From NCBI GenBank assembly GCA_002254845.1, contig NKPT01000020.1:1-50948 (forward strand): DNA of 50,948 nucleotides. Direction: 5' to 3'. Shown here piece by piece: positions 1 to 8,484 of this stretch. Made by a program: the position numbers and the translations under genes. The first letter of the stretch is position 1; every line of letters begins with the position of its first letter. Origin of the DNA: Chloracidobacterium sp. CP2_5A (GTDB lineage Bacteria; Acidobacteriota; Blastocatellia; Chloracidobacteriales; Chloracidobacteriaceae). The notes under the pieces were generated by a model. That model saw nothing but the letters and a program-made list of their open reading frames with translations, was not told the origin of the DNA and made no database searches.

Positions 1-46
1 CGCGCTTTTTCTTTGACGCTGGATGCTTTCCAGCGGGTGAAACGCC

Positions 47-1771
47 ATGACCGTGGACCAGAAAGCCGTGGACCAGAAACGCCAACTGGCGCAGCGGTTG
101 CGCCATGGGGCCGCCCCGGCGCTCGACGCGCCTTCCATCGGAGCCTGTCTGCGCGCGTGGGCCGCGCAAAGATCGGAGGCGCCGGCGCTGGTCGCTTACG
201 ACGCCAACGGGGCGCGCCGCGAGCTGAGCTACGGCGCGCTATGGGAAGCGGTTCAGTCCGGCGCGGCCGCGCTGCGGGCGGCGGGCGTTGAGCCGGGCGA
301 CCGGGTCGCGGTACTGGCAGGCAACGACCTTGAAATTGTCGTGGCTTATTGCGCCATCTGGACGCTGGGGGCCTGCGTCGCGCCGGTCAACATGACCGAA
401 GACGCCGAGCGGCGACGCTTCATTGTCGAAAACGCCGAGGCGCGGCTGGTTCTGGCGCCGCCGGATCATCTTTCGGAAGCGCGGTCGCTGGCGGAAGCGC
501 TCCCGGCTCTTCGCGGCGCGCTCGCGCTGGGCGCCGGCGAGTGGCGCACGGGGCTTGTCGGCGCGGCCTATGCGCCGGACGCTGTCTCCGAGCGCGAAGC
601 CCTGATCGTCTATACGTCGGGGACGACCGGCGCGCCCAAGGGCGTCGTTTTGACGCAGGCGAGCCTGCTCCTTGACGCGCAGGCGCTCCGCGACTGGAAC
701 CGCGTCACAGCCGGCGACGCGCTGATGTGCGTCCTGCCGATTCACCATGTCAACGGCATTGTGGTGACGCTTCTGACGCCGTTTATCGCCGGCGCCAAGG
801 CGGTTCTCAATCACAAGTTTTCGCCCGCGACATTCTGGGCGCGAATCGCGCGCGAGGGCGTCCGCATCGTGAGCGTCGTGCCGACGCTGCTGGCGTTTCT
901 CCTCGAGCGCCCCGAGCTGTTTGCGCGCGAAGCGGTCGGCAGTCTCTCGCATCTGATTTGCGGCGCCGGTCCGCTCACCGTCGAGCTGGCGCGGCAGTTC
1001 GAGGAAACCTTTGGCGTCCGCGTGCTGCATGGCTACGGGCTGAGCGAAACCACCTGCTACTCGACCATGCTGCCGCTCGACTTGTCGCCGGAAGAACACC
1101 GGCATTGGATGCGGGCGTTTGGCTTTCCGTCCATCGGCGCGGCGCTCCCGGTGTGTAACGTCGCGGTCCACGATGCGGAAGGAAACCCGCTGCCGCCGGG
1201 CGCGCGCGGCGAAATCGTCATCTGCGGGCCAAGCGTCATGACCGGCTATTTCAAGCGCCCGGAGTCCACCTCCGAAGCCTTTGCCCACGGCTGGTTTCGG
1301 AGCGGCGACGAGGGCTTCTATGAACTCGACGCCCAGGGGCGGGCGTTTTTCTTCATTACTGGCCGCATCAAGGAACTCATCATTCGGGGCGGCGTCAATG
1401 TGTCGCCTTTCGAGATTGACGAGGTCTTGTCGCGCATTCCGGGCGTCAAGCGCGGGCTGGCCGTCGGCTTCGAGCACCGCTGGTACGGCGAGGAGGTTGG
1501 GGCCTACATCGTCCCTGAAGACGGGGCGACGCTGGACGCCGAGATGATTTTACGCGCCGCGCGGGAGCGGTTGCCGTTTCACAAGTCGCCCAAAGTCGTT
1601 GTCTTCGGCGCCGACATCCCCGTGACTTCGACTGGCAAGTACCAGCGCAACAAGCTGAGATCACGCTTTGCGCCGTGGCGGGATGTTCAGTTCGCCGCGC
1701 CGTCGCCGGCAGCCAGCGAAAAGGCGGAATCCCAGGAAAAGGCGGAACCGCAGCATCGGAAAGCGCGCTAG
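47..1771 (+). CDS. AMP-binding acyl-CoA synthetase/ligase
   Basis: Adenylate-forming enzyme of the ANL superfamily (574 residues). It should activate a carboxylic acid with ATP to an acyl-adenylate and pass the acyl group to CoA in the cytoplasm. Visible motifs are the phosphate-binding YTSGTTGAPKG (residues 189-199), GYGLSETT (329-336), the adenosine-binding Asp in RSGDEG (D421), the hinge region GRIKELIIRGG, and the C-terminal catalytic Lys in TSTGKYQRNK (K531). Length is normal for the family. The last 25 residues are a charged Glu/Lys/Ala tail with a short repeat (EKAESQEKAEPQ) beyond the enzyme fold. The substrate cannot be told; fatty acid or aromatic acid are both possible. The gene converges on hrpB and the two stop codons overlap by 4 bases. 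No strong ribosome-binding site precedes the ATG. Confidence 0.9.
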   Translation: MTVDQKAVDQKRQLAQRLRHGAAPALDAPSIGACLRAWAAQRSEAPALVAYDANGARRELSYGALWEAVQSGAAALRAAGVEPGDRVAVLAGNDLEIVVAYCAIWTLGACVAPVNMTEDAERRRFIVENAEARLVLAPPDHLSEARSLAEALPALRGALALGAGEWRTGLVGAAYAPDAVSEREALIVYTSGTTGAPKGVVLTQASLLLDAQALRDWNRVTAGDALMCVLPIHHVNGIVVTLLTPFIAGAKAVLNHKFSPATFWARIAREGVRIVSVVPTLLAFLLERPELFAREAVGSLSHLICGAGPLTVELARQFEETFGVRVLHGYGLSETTCYSTMLPLDLSPEEHRHWMRAFGFPSIGAALPVCNVAVHDAEGNPLPPGARGEIVICGPSVMTGYFKRPESTSEAFAHGWFRSGDEGFYELDAQGRAFFFITGRIKELIIRGGVNVSPFEIDEVLSRIPGVKRGLAVGFEHRWYGEEVGAYIVPEDGATLDAEMILRAARERLPFHKSPKVVVFGADIPVTSTGKYQRNKLRSRFAPWRDVQFAAPSPAASEKAESQEKAEPQHRKAR

Positions 1772-4245
1772 CCTGGCTCTGGGAAGGCGTGTTTTGGGTA
1801 GCGGCGCGCGAGCTGCGGGCGCAACTCGCGGTACGCTCGCTTCCAAAAGCCTTCCAAGTCGGTTGTGATCTGCACCGGACGGCGGTTTGGCGCGAGCAGG
1901 TGCAGCGTCAGGGGCGCGCGCCCATCGGCAATCCGCGGCGTCGCCTTCAATCCAAAAAAGTCTTGAATTGGCGCGGCGACATAGGGCGGGCCGCCATCTG
2001 GCGGATACTCGATGCGCGCCCGCCGGCGGCCAAGCTGGAGCGATTCCGGCGCAAGTCGGTCCAGCGTCGCGCGTTGCGGCGGCGTCAATCGCGCTAGCAG
2101 CGCCGCCGTCACATCGCCGCCGCGCGCCGCCTGGCGCACTTCTTCCAGCGTCGCGCACCCGACGCAAAGCTGCTCGACCGCGCTCCAAATCGCCTCTTCG
2201 TCGCAGGGAGCAAGGCATCCGGCGGCATAGGCGGCAGCGAAGGCCATTCGCGCGCGCAGCCGCTCGACGGCTTCGACATCGGCGTACGCCTGCCACCCAT
2301 CAGCCCGGAGACGGGCGACCAGCAGCCGCGCGGCGGCTTCCGGGTCAACGGCCGGGAGCGCCCGATCTTCAATTGTCACGCCATCGTAGAGCAGCCGCCG
2401 CAGCCGCGCGACGCGCCCATCGGGGCGAATTTCATGCGTATCGGTTTCCTCGATGTCGTCCAGAAAAAGCTCCAGCAGCCAATCCGGCTCAAGGCGAGCG
2501 GCCAGGCGCGCCAGCGCGGACCCGTCGGGCTGTGTTTCAGCGTCGAGCGTCAGAACCAGCCCTTCCGCCGCCACCACGCTCGTCGACGCAAGCTGGGCGC
2601 GGCCGCCGCGCCCAAGCGCCACCTCCCACACCCCCTGCGCGCTCCGCCGCAACCGCCCGACGCGGTCGGGAAATGCGGCCAGGAGCGCCTTGCCCAGGGC
2701 CGCGTCGCGGTCGTCCTCGCGGGTCGCCTGACCATCGTCGGGCAGCCGCTGCGCGATCTCCAGGAGCTGCCGCTCAACGCGCCGAATGCGCTTGACCGTC
2801 GCGGCGTCGTTGGCGGTTTCAAACGTTTCCAGCAGCGCCAGCGCATCGGAATGCCCATAGTCGCTCTGGCGCGAGGGCGCGGCGCGCGCCGCGCGCTCGT
2901 CTAGCAGAGCGGCAATGCGGCAGGCCTCGCGCATCACGCCCCGTCGCCGCCCCTCCGCGATGAGTCGCGCCAAGCGCGGCGCGGCTGGAAATTCAAGCAG
3001 GGCGTGGCCCAGCGGCGTCACGCCCCGCGCATCCAGCGCGCCCAGTCTGTGCAAAAGCGTCTCGGCGGCGGCTAGCGCCTCCGGCGCGGGCGGCTCGAAC
3101 CACGGAAAAGCGCGCAGGTCGGCGTAGCCGGCCGCCCGCAGTTCAAGAACGGTTTCGGCCAAATCCGCGCGGCGGATTTCCGGCGTCTCAAAGGCCGGGC
3201 GGAGGTTGAAATCCGCTTCGGTGTAAAGCCGCAGACACTCGCCGGCCCGCGTCCGCCCGGCGCGCCCGGCGCGCTGAATCGCTGACGACTGCGCAATGCG
3301 CCCGATGGCCGCTTGGGGCAGCCCCGTCCATGGCGAATGCTCGACGCGCCGGACAAGGCCTGAATCAATCACCACGGCGATGTTTTCAATCGTGACGGAG
3401 GATTCCGCGACGTTCGTGGCAAAGACGACCTTGCGCCGCTCGCCGGGCCGCGCGGCGGCGTCCTGCTCGGCGGCCGGCAAACTGGCATGCAGCGCATGGA
3501 GGGCCAGGTTGTAGCGGGCGGCCACTGGCGCGCAGGCGCGCTGACAAGCGCGGATGTCAGCCATGCCTGGCAGAAAGACGAGCATATCGCCATCAGGCCC
3601 GGCCCGGGCGTAGCGCTCGACGGCGGCGGCGACGCGCTCGGCTAGCGGGGCGGCGGTTTCCTGCGCCGCGTAGCGCGTCGTCACCGGAAACGCTTTCCCC
3701 GGAACCGTCACGACCGGCGCGCCATCGAGGAAGGCGGCGACGCGCTCGGCGTCAAGCGTCGCCGACATCACCGCCAGCTTCAGATCGGGCCGCGCGCGAC
3801 GCTGCGCGTCGCGCAGGCGCGCCAGGGCGATGTCGGTCGTCAAATGGCGCTCGTGAAACTCGTCAATGACAACGACGCCGACGCCGCGCAGCGTCGGATC
3901 CCGCAGCAAGCGGCGCGTCAGAATTCCGTCAGTGACAAAGCGCAGGCGCGTCGCGGCGCTCGTCCGGTCTTCGAAGCGCGCCGTGTAGCCCACCCGCCCG
4001 CCGAGCGTTTCTCCCATCTCGCTCGCCACGTAGCGCGCTGCCATCCGGGCCGCTAGCCGTCGCGGCACGACTACCAGGACGTCGCCGCCAGCCGCGCCGG
4101 ATGTCAACAGCGCCGCCGGCGCGCGCGTGGTCTTGCCCGCGCCCGGCGCGGCCTGGATCACAAGCCGGCCACCGTCGCGGATCGCGCCAACGATGGCGGG
4201 AAGGTACTCGTCGATCGGCAAGGGGGGCCTCTTTTCGTCAGTCAC
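1768..4245 (-). CDS. hrpB: ATP-dependent RNA helicase HrpB (DEAH family)
   Basis: DEAH/RHA-type helicase of about 825 residues, the usual length for HrpB. Seen in order: Walker A in APGAGKTTRAP (about 33-43), DEFHER as motif II (129-134), SAT as motif III, QRAGRAGR as motif VI, then the long HrpB-specific C-terminal region ending in the typical PVQITTDLEGFWKRAY and RRYPKHAFPE segments. HrpB is a cytoplasmic helicase of unclear physiological role in most bacteria. The frame is open to a TTG at 4263. I place the start at the GTG at 4245 because it lies 33 residues before the Walker A motif, but neither start has a strong ribosome-binding site. It is divergent from the S46 peptidase gene, with about 80 bases between them. 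Confidence 0.9.
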   Translation of the reverse strand: MTDEKRPPLPIDEYLPAIVGAIRDGGRLVIQAAPGAGKTTRAPAALLTSGAAGGDVLVVVPRRLAARMAARYVASEMGETLGGRVGYTARFEDRTSAATRLRFVTDGILTRRLLRDPTLRGVGVVVIDEFHERHLTTDIALARLRDAQRRARPDLKLAVMSATLDAERVAAFLDGAPVVTVPGKAFPVTTRYAAQETAAPLAERVAAAVERYARAGPDGDMLVFLPGMADIRACQRACAPVAARYNLALHALHASLPAAEQDAAARPGERRKVVFATNVAESSVTIENIAVVIDSGLVRRVEHSPWTGLPQAAIGRIAQSSAIQRAGRAGRTRAGECLRLYTEADFNLRPAFETPEIRRADLAETVLELRAAGYADLRAFPWFEPPAPEALAAAETLLHRLGALDARGVTPLGHALLEFPAAPRLARLIAEGRRRGVMREACRIAALLDERAARAAPSRQSDYGHSDALALLETFETANDAATVKRIRRVERQLLEIAQRLPDDGQATREDDRDAALGKALLAAFPDRVGRLRRSAQGVWEVALGRGGRAQLASTSVVAAEGLVLTLDAETQPDGSALARLAARLEPDWLLELFLDDIEETDTHEIRPDGRVARLRRLLYDGVTIEDRALPAVDPEAAARLLVARLRADGWQAYADVEAVERLRARMAFAAAYAAGCLAPCDEEAIWSAVEQLCVGCATLEEVRQAARGGDVTAALLARLTPPQRATLDRLAPESLQLGRRRARIEYPPDGGPPYVAAPIQDFFGLKATPRIADGRAPLTLHLLAPNRRPVQITTDLEGFWKRAYRELRPQLARRYPKHAFPEPG

Positions 4246-4325
4246 GGCTTTCGATTGGGGCAATTTCCAGCTATCGTCCCCGACTGCGTTACATCATTCC
4301 CTAAGATGGAGATAGGGCGTCATCC

Positions 4326-6530
4326 ATGTACAAAAGCATGTGCAAAAAACTGCTTGCCGGAGGATTGGCGGTCACGCTTTCCGCCGGATGGTTACCGCTT
4401 TCCGCGCGCGCTGAAGAGGGCATGTGGCTGCCGGACGCGATCAGCGCGCTGCCGCTCGTCAAAATGCGCGCTAAGGGCTTGGCGCTCAAGCCCGAAGACA
4501 TTTACAACCCGAATGGGCCGAGTCTCAAGGACGCCATTGTCATCATTGACGGCGGGACGGGGGAATTCGTCTCGCCGGAGGGCCTGGTGCTGACCAACCA
4601 CCACGTCGCCTTTGACGGCATCGCCGCCCTCAGCACGCCGGAGAAAGACTATGTCGCCAACGGCTTCGTCGCTAAAAGCCGCGCTGAAGAGCTGCCGACG
4701 CCGGGCTACACGGTGCAGACGCTCGACATTATGCGAGAGGTCACGAAGGAGATGCTCGACGGCGTGACGCCAGACATGCCGGCGACTGACCGCGAAAAGC
4801 GCCTTGCCGAAAACCGCAAAAAGCTCGTTGACGCCAACGCCGCGCCGAATCGCCAGGCGCAGGTTGTTGAAATGAACAGCGGCTTGCAGTTTTACCTCTA
4901 TGTCTATGACGTGTTTCCCGACGTGCGGATGGTCTATGCGCCGCCCAAGGATATTGGCTACTACGGCGGCGACCCGGACAACTTCGAGTGGCCGCGCCAC
5001 TGCGGCGACTTCACCTTTTTCCGCGTCTATGCCGACAAGGACAACCGCCCGGCCGCCTACGCCAAGGACAACGTTCCCTACCGCCCGAAGAAGCACTTGA
5101 CGATTTCGATGTCCGGCTACAAGGAAGGCGACTTCACGATGGTTCTGGGCTATCCGGGTCGGACGAACCGCTACCGCGAGGCCTCTTCGGTCGAGACCAA
5201 CGAGCGGATTCAGATTCCGCTGCTGATAGACTTCTTCGCCGGGCAAATCGCGGCGCTGGAGGAAGCCGCCAAAGTCGACCGGAAGCGGGCGCTGGCGCTG
5301 GCGTCGCAGATTTTCGGTCTCAGCAACTCGCTCAAGGCCTATCAGGGCGCGCAGCGGACGCTGCGCCGCGCGCAGTTCCTGGAGCGGCGACGCAAGGAAG
5401 AAGCCGCGCTGGCGCAGTTCATCGCCAGCTCGCCCGAAAGCCAAGCCAAATATGGCGACGTTATTCCCCGCTTGACCAAGCTCAACGAAGACTACCGCCC
5501 CATGCTGGCGAGCGACTTCCTGCTGCCGCGCCTGCCGGGCTTTGTCAGCCAGGTGGCTGGCCTGGCGAATCTGGCCGTGGCGCGCGCCGTCGAAGCCGAT
5601 AAGCCAGAGGGGGAGCGCAACCCGCAGATCGCCGCGCAGGCGGCGCGGGTCAAAGCCGTTCTGCCGAACTTCTTCCGCGAGCGCGACACGGCGCTTGAGC
5701 GGCAGCGGCTCGTCGCTCTGTTTGAGCTGGCCGACAAGCAACCCCAGGGCGCGCGCGTGGCGCTTCTCGACAAGCAGTTTGAGGGCAAGACAGGCGAGGC
5801 GCGCGCCGCGGCCCAGCGGGAGCTCGCCCGGCGCATTGTGGAATCGCCCTATTACGACACGCCGGGACGCTTGCAGGTGCTGTTCGAGCTTTCCGCGACG
5901 CAGCTCAGGGCGCTGGATGACCCTGGCCTCAACTTCTTGCTCGCGCTCGCGCCGGAAGCCGACGCGGCCCGGAAGCGGACGGAGCGGTACAACGCCGAGG
6001 CGAGCGCGCTGCGGGCGCGCTACATTGGGGCGCTGGCGGCCAGTCGCGGCAACCAGCCGTTTTACCCGGACGCCAATCGGACGCTGCGGTTCACCTATGG
6101 CGAGGTCAAGGGCTACACGCCCAAGGACGGCGCGACCTATCGCTACTACACGACGCTCTTTGGCGTGGTGGAAAAAGACCGCGGCGCGGACCCCTTCGCC
6201 GCGCCGCCGGCGGTGATTGACCTGTATCGGCGCAAGGATTACGGGCGCTATTACGAGCCGATGTTCAAGGACGTGCCGGTAAACTTCCTTTCCACCAATG
6301 ACATTATTGGCGGAAACTCCGGCAGCCCGATTCTCAACGGGCGCGGAGAGATCATCGGCGTCGTTTTCGACGGGAACTTCGAGGGGCTTGGCAACGACTT
6401 TCTCTATGATTACGACGCGCAGCGCGCCATCAGCGTGGATATTCGCTACGTGCTGTTTTTGACCGAGAAAATGGCTGGCGCGGATTACCTCTTTAAGGAA
6501 ATGACCTTTAGCGCCGCGCCGCGCAAATGA
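4326..6530 (+). CDS. S46 family dipeptidyl-peptidase (DPP7/DPP11 type), exported
   Basis: Exported serine dipeptidyl-peptidase of family S46 (734 residues, normal length). Residues 1-29 form a signal peptide (basic start, hydrophobic core, cleavage near SARAEEG). The catalytic triad is visible: His in LTNHHVAF (H92/H93), Asp in RHCGDFTFF (D228) and Ser in GGNSGSPILN (S665). Eighteen residues after the Ser is Gly (FDGNFEG, G683). In characterised members Gly here goes with DPP7-like preference for hydrophobic P1 residues, and Arg with the acidic preference of DPP11, so this should be DPP7-like. The family usually has Cys after the double His; here it is Val. It likely trims oligopeptides in the periplasm for peptide-based nutrition. 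It is followed on the same strand by an S55 protein after 42 bases. Confidence 0.93.
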   Translation: MYKSMCKKLLAGGLAVTLSAGWLPLSARAEEGMWLPDAISALPLVKMRAKGLALKPEDIYNPNGPSLKDAIVIIDGGTGEFVSPEGLVLTNHHVAFDGIAALSTPEKDYVANGFVAKSRAEELPTPGYTVQTLDIMREVTKEMLDGVTPDMPATDREKRLAENRKKLVDANAAPNRQAQVVEMNSGLQFYLYVYDVFPDVRMVYAPPKDIGYYGGDPDNFEWPRHCGDFTFFRVYADKDNRPAAYAKDNVPYRPKKHLTISMSGYKEGDFTMVLGYPGRTNRYREASSVETNERIQIPLLIDFFAGQIAALEEAAKVDRKRALALASQIFGLSNSLKAYQGAQRTLRRAQFLERRRKEEAALAQFIASSPESQAKYGDVIPRLTKLNEDYRPMLASDFLLPRLPGFVSQVAGLANLAVARAVEADKPEGERNPQIAAQAARVKAVLPNFFRERDTALERQRLVALFELADKQPQGARVALLDKQFEGKTGEARAAAQRELARRIVESPYYDTPGRLQVLFELSATQLRALDDPGLNFLLALAPEADAARKRTERYNAEASALRARYIGALAASRGNQPFYPDANRTLRFTYGEVKGYTPKDGATYRYYTTLFGVVEKDRGADPFAAPPAVIDLYRRKDYGRYYEPMFKDVPVNFLSTNDIIGGNSGSPILNGRGEIIGVVFDGNFEGLGNDFLYDYDAQRAISVDIRYVLFLTEKMAGADYLFKEMTFSAAPRK

Positions 6531-6572
6531 CGCGCGAGCGGCGGCTTGTCTGAGGGCGTAGGGAGGCTGAAC

Positions 6573-8441
6573 GTGGCGGGTCGCATGGCGAGGGGCTTAC
6601 TAGCTTGTCTGCTCTGGCTGGCGGTTGCCGGCGGAGTCAGTGGCGCGCATGACAAGTCTGCGCATGACAACAGCGCGCGGAGCGGAACGCGGTCGGCCCT
6701 GCGCGTCGCGGCCGACGACCCGCGCTTTTTTCCGCTCGCGGCGCTCAAGCCAGGCTTGGTTGGGGTCGGGCGGACGGTTTTCCAGGGCGACCGCGTCGAG
6801 GAGTTTGGGGTTGAGGTGTTGGGCATTCTCCCTGGCGCGCCCAACCCCAAGCAGTCTTTCGTCGTGGCGCGCCTCACGGGAGCGAATGTCGAGCGGACGC
6901 TCGTCTTTGCCGGCATGAGCGGCAGCCCGGTCTTTATTGACGGCAAGCTGGTCGGCGCGGTGTCGGCGGCCTTTGCCTTCGCTAAAGAGCCAATCGCGCT
7001 CATCATGCCCATCGCCCATATGATTGAAGTCTTCGCGGAGAGCGACCAGCCATCCCTGGCGCGGCGCAGCGCGGCGCGCGCGCCGATTCCGGTTGACGCG
7101 GCGCTGGCGGCGCGCATTCCGGCGCTGCGCGACGCGGCGCGGGACGGCGCGGCGTTTATGCCGATTGCGACGCCGCTGGCGGTTTCCGGCTTCCCCGCGG
7201 ATGTCCTGTCGCCATTTTCGGCAACGTTTGAGGGGCTGGGCTTTCGCGTGGTGAGCGGCGGCGGCGCGCCGGCGCGACCGGCCGCGCTGGGCGCGATCAC
7301 GCCGGATACGCTCGCGCCGGGGCGGACGGTCTCGGTGGACTTGATGCGCGGCGACTTCGGCCTCAGCGCCTCCGGCACGGTGACGTGGCGCGACGGAGAC
7401 GACATTCTGGCCTTTGGGCATCCGTTTTTCAGCCCCGGCGGCATCGGCGGCGTGCTGTTTCCGATGTCGGAAGGCGAGGTGGTCACGGTGATTCCCAACG
7501 TTGGCAACTCGTTCAAGCTCACGGTGCCCAAGGCGCCGGTCGGGGCGATGACGCAGGATCGCTCGGCCGCCATTCGCGGACGGCTCGGCGTAACGGCGCC
7601 GATGATTCCGGTCACGATTGAGGTGAAAAGCGCGCTGGGCGCGGCGCGGCGCTATCAGTTTGAAATTGTCGAGGACGCCTTTTTGTCGCCGATCCTGGCC
7701 AACATCGGCGTCGCCGCGAGCCTGACGGCAACGGAACGCAGCATTGGCGAAGCGACGCTGCGCGCGGAAGGGCAAATCGAGCTTGACGGAGCGCCGCCGG
7801 TACGGTTTGCGCGGGCAATCGCCTCCAACTTCAGCCCGGCGACCGGCGTCGGCGCGAGCGTCGCGCAACCGCTGGCGACGCTGCTCAACAGCGGGCTGGC
7901 TAGCGGCAAGGTTCGCTCCATTCACGTCACCGTCACGGCTCGCGACGCTCGGCTCAGCGCCACGCTGGAGGGTCTGTGGGCTGATCGGCTACGCGTCCAG
8001 CGGGGCGAAAGCCTCAGCCTGACGCTGCTGGCGCGGGACGCTTCCGGTCAGACGCTCGTCGAGCGCGTCACCGTGACGATTCCGGTCGACGCGCGTCCCG
8101 GCGCGGCGACGCTCGTGGCGGGCGACGGGCGCGTGATGGACGGGATTGATCCCATCGTGGTCGGCGCAGCGCAGACCCTTGGGCAAGTCAGCGCCGCGCT
8201 CAATCGAATGCATCGCTCCGACCGGCTCTACGTCCGGCTTTACAGAAGCGAGCCCGGGGTCGTCATTGCCGACGAGGCTATGCCGGGGCTGCCGGCTTCC
8301 TATCTGGCCACGGTCGGCAGCGCGCGAGTGAAAGCGGATGGGCGAGCGCTGTCAACGCTCACCCTGCTCAAGCAGGAGCTTCCGCCGGGCGAGTGCGACG
8401 TGACTGGCCGCCAACAGCTCGATATTGAAATTCTGCCATAA
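6573..8441 (+). CDS. SpoIVB peptidase S55 domain protein, exported
   Basis: Exported protein of about 622 residues with an S55 (SpoIVB) serine peptidase signature, FAGMSGSPVF, with the presumed nucleophile at S116. The N-terminus is a signal peptide (MARGLLACLLWLAVAGG). A second conserved block follows (DILAFGHPFFSPG). The rest has no named domain that I can recognise. In Bacillus SpoIVB triggers sporulation sigma-factor processing, but nothing here points to sporulation, and such proteins occur widely in Acidobacteriota. A role in envelope proteolysis or signalling is an inference. I start at GTG 6573 because GGGAGG lies six bases upstream; the frame is open to TTG 6546. It sits between the S46 peptidase and mutS on one strand. 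Confidence 0.82.
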   Translation: MAGRMARGLLACLLWLAVAGGVSGAHDKSAHDNSARSGTRSALRVAADDPRFFPLAALKPGLVGVGRTVFQGDRVEEFGVEVLGILPGAPNPKQSFVVARLTGANVERTLVFAGMSGSPVFIDGKLVGAVSAAFAFAKEPIALIMPIAHMIEVFAESDQPSLARRSAARAPIPVDAALAARIPALRDAARDGAAFMPIATPLAVSGFPADVLSPFSATFEGLGFRVVSGGGAPARPAALGAITPDTLAPGRTVSVDLMRGDFGLSASGTVTWRDGDDILAFGHPFFSPGGIGGVLFPMSEGEVVTVIPNVGNSFKLTVPKAPVGAMTQDRSAAIRGRLGVTAPMIPVTIEVKSALGAARRYQFEIVEDAFLSPILANIGVAASLTATERSIGEATLRAEGQIELDGAPPVRFARAIASNFSPATGVGASVAQPLATLLNSGLASGKVRSIHVTVTARDARLSATLEGLWADRLRVQRGESLSLTLLARDASGQTLVERVTVTIPVDARPGAATLVAGDGRVMDGIDPIVVGAAQTLGQVSAALNRMHRSDRLYVRLYRSEPGVVIADEAMPGLPASYLATVGSARVKADGRALSTLTLLKQELPPGECDVTGRQQLDIEILP

Positions 8442-8484
8442 CGAAGCTGGATTGGCTCCGCCGCGTCAAGGAGGAATCAAGTCG

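Noticed and set aside
1-46. TTGACG at 13-18 as a promoter for the acyl-CoA synthetase
   Set aside because: No -10 follows, and the region is too close to the start codon.
239-1477. A 412-residue minus-strand frame opposite the acyl-CoA synthetase
   Set aside because: Arg-rich composition without motifs, opposite a gene with all ANL signatures.
4392-5741. A 449-residue open frame on the minus strand opposite the S46 peptidase gene
   Set aside because: Arg/Val-rich with no domain; it mirrors a clearly coding plus strand with full catalytic motifs, as is usual in GC-rich DNA.
6600-7925. A 441-residue minus-strand frame opposite the S55 gene
   Set aside because: Arg-rich and lacks recognisable domains or a ribosome-binding site; the plus strand has a signal peptide and S55 motif.
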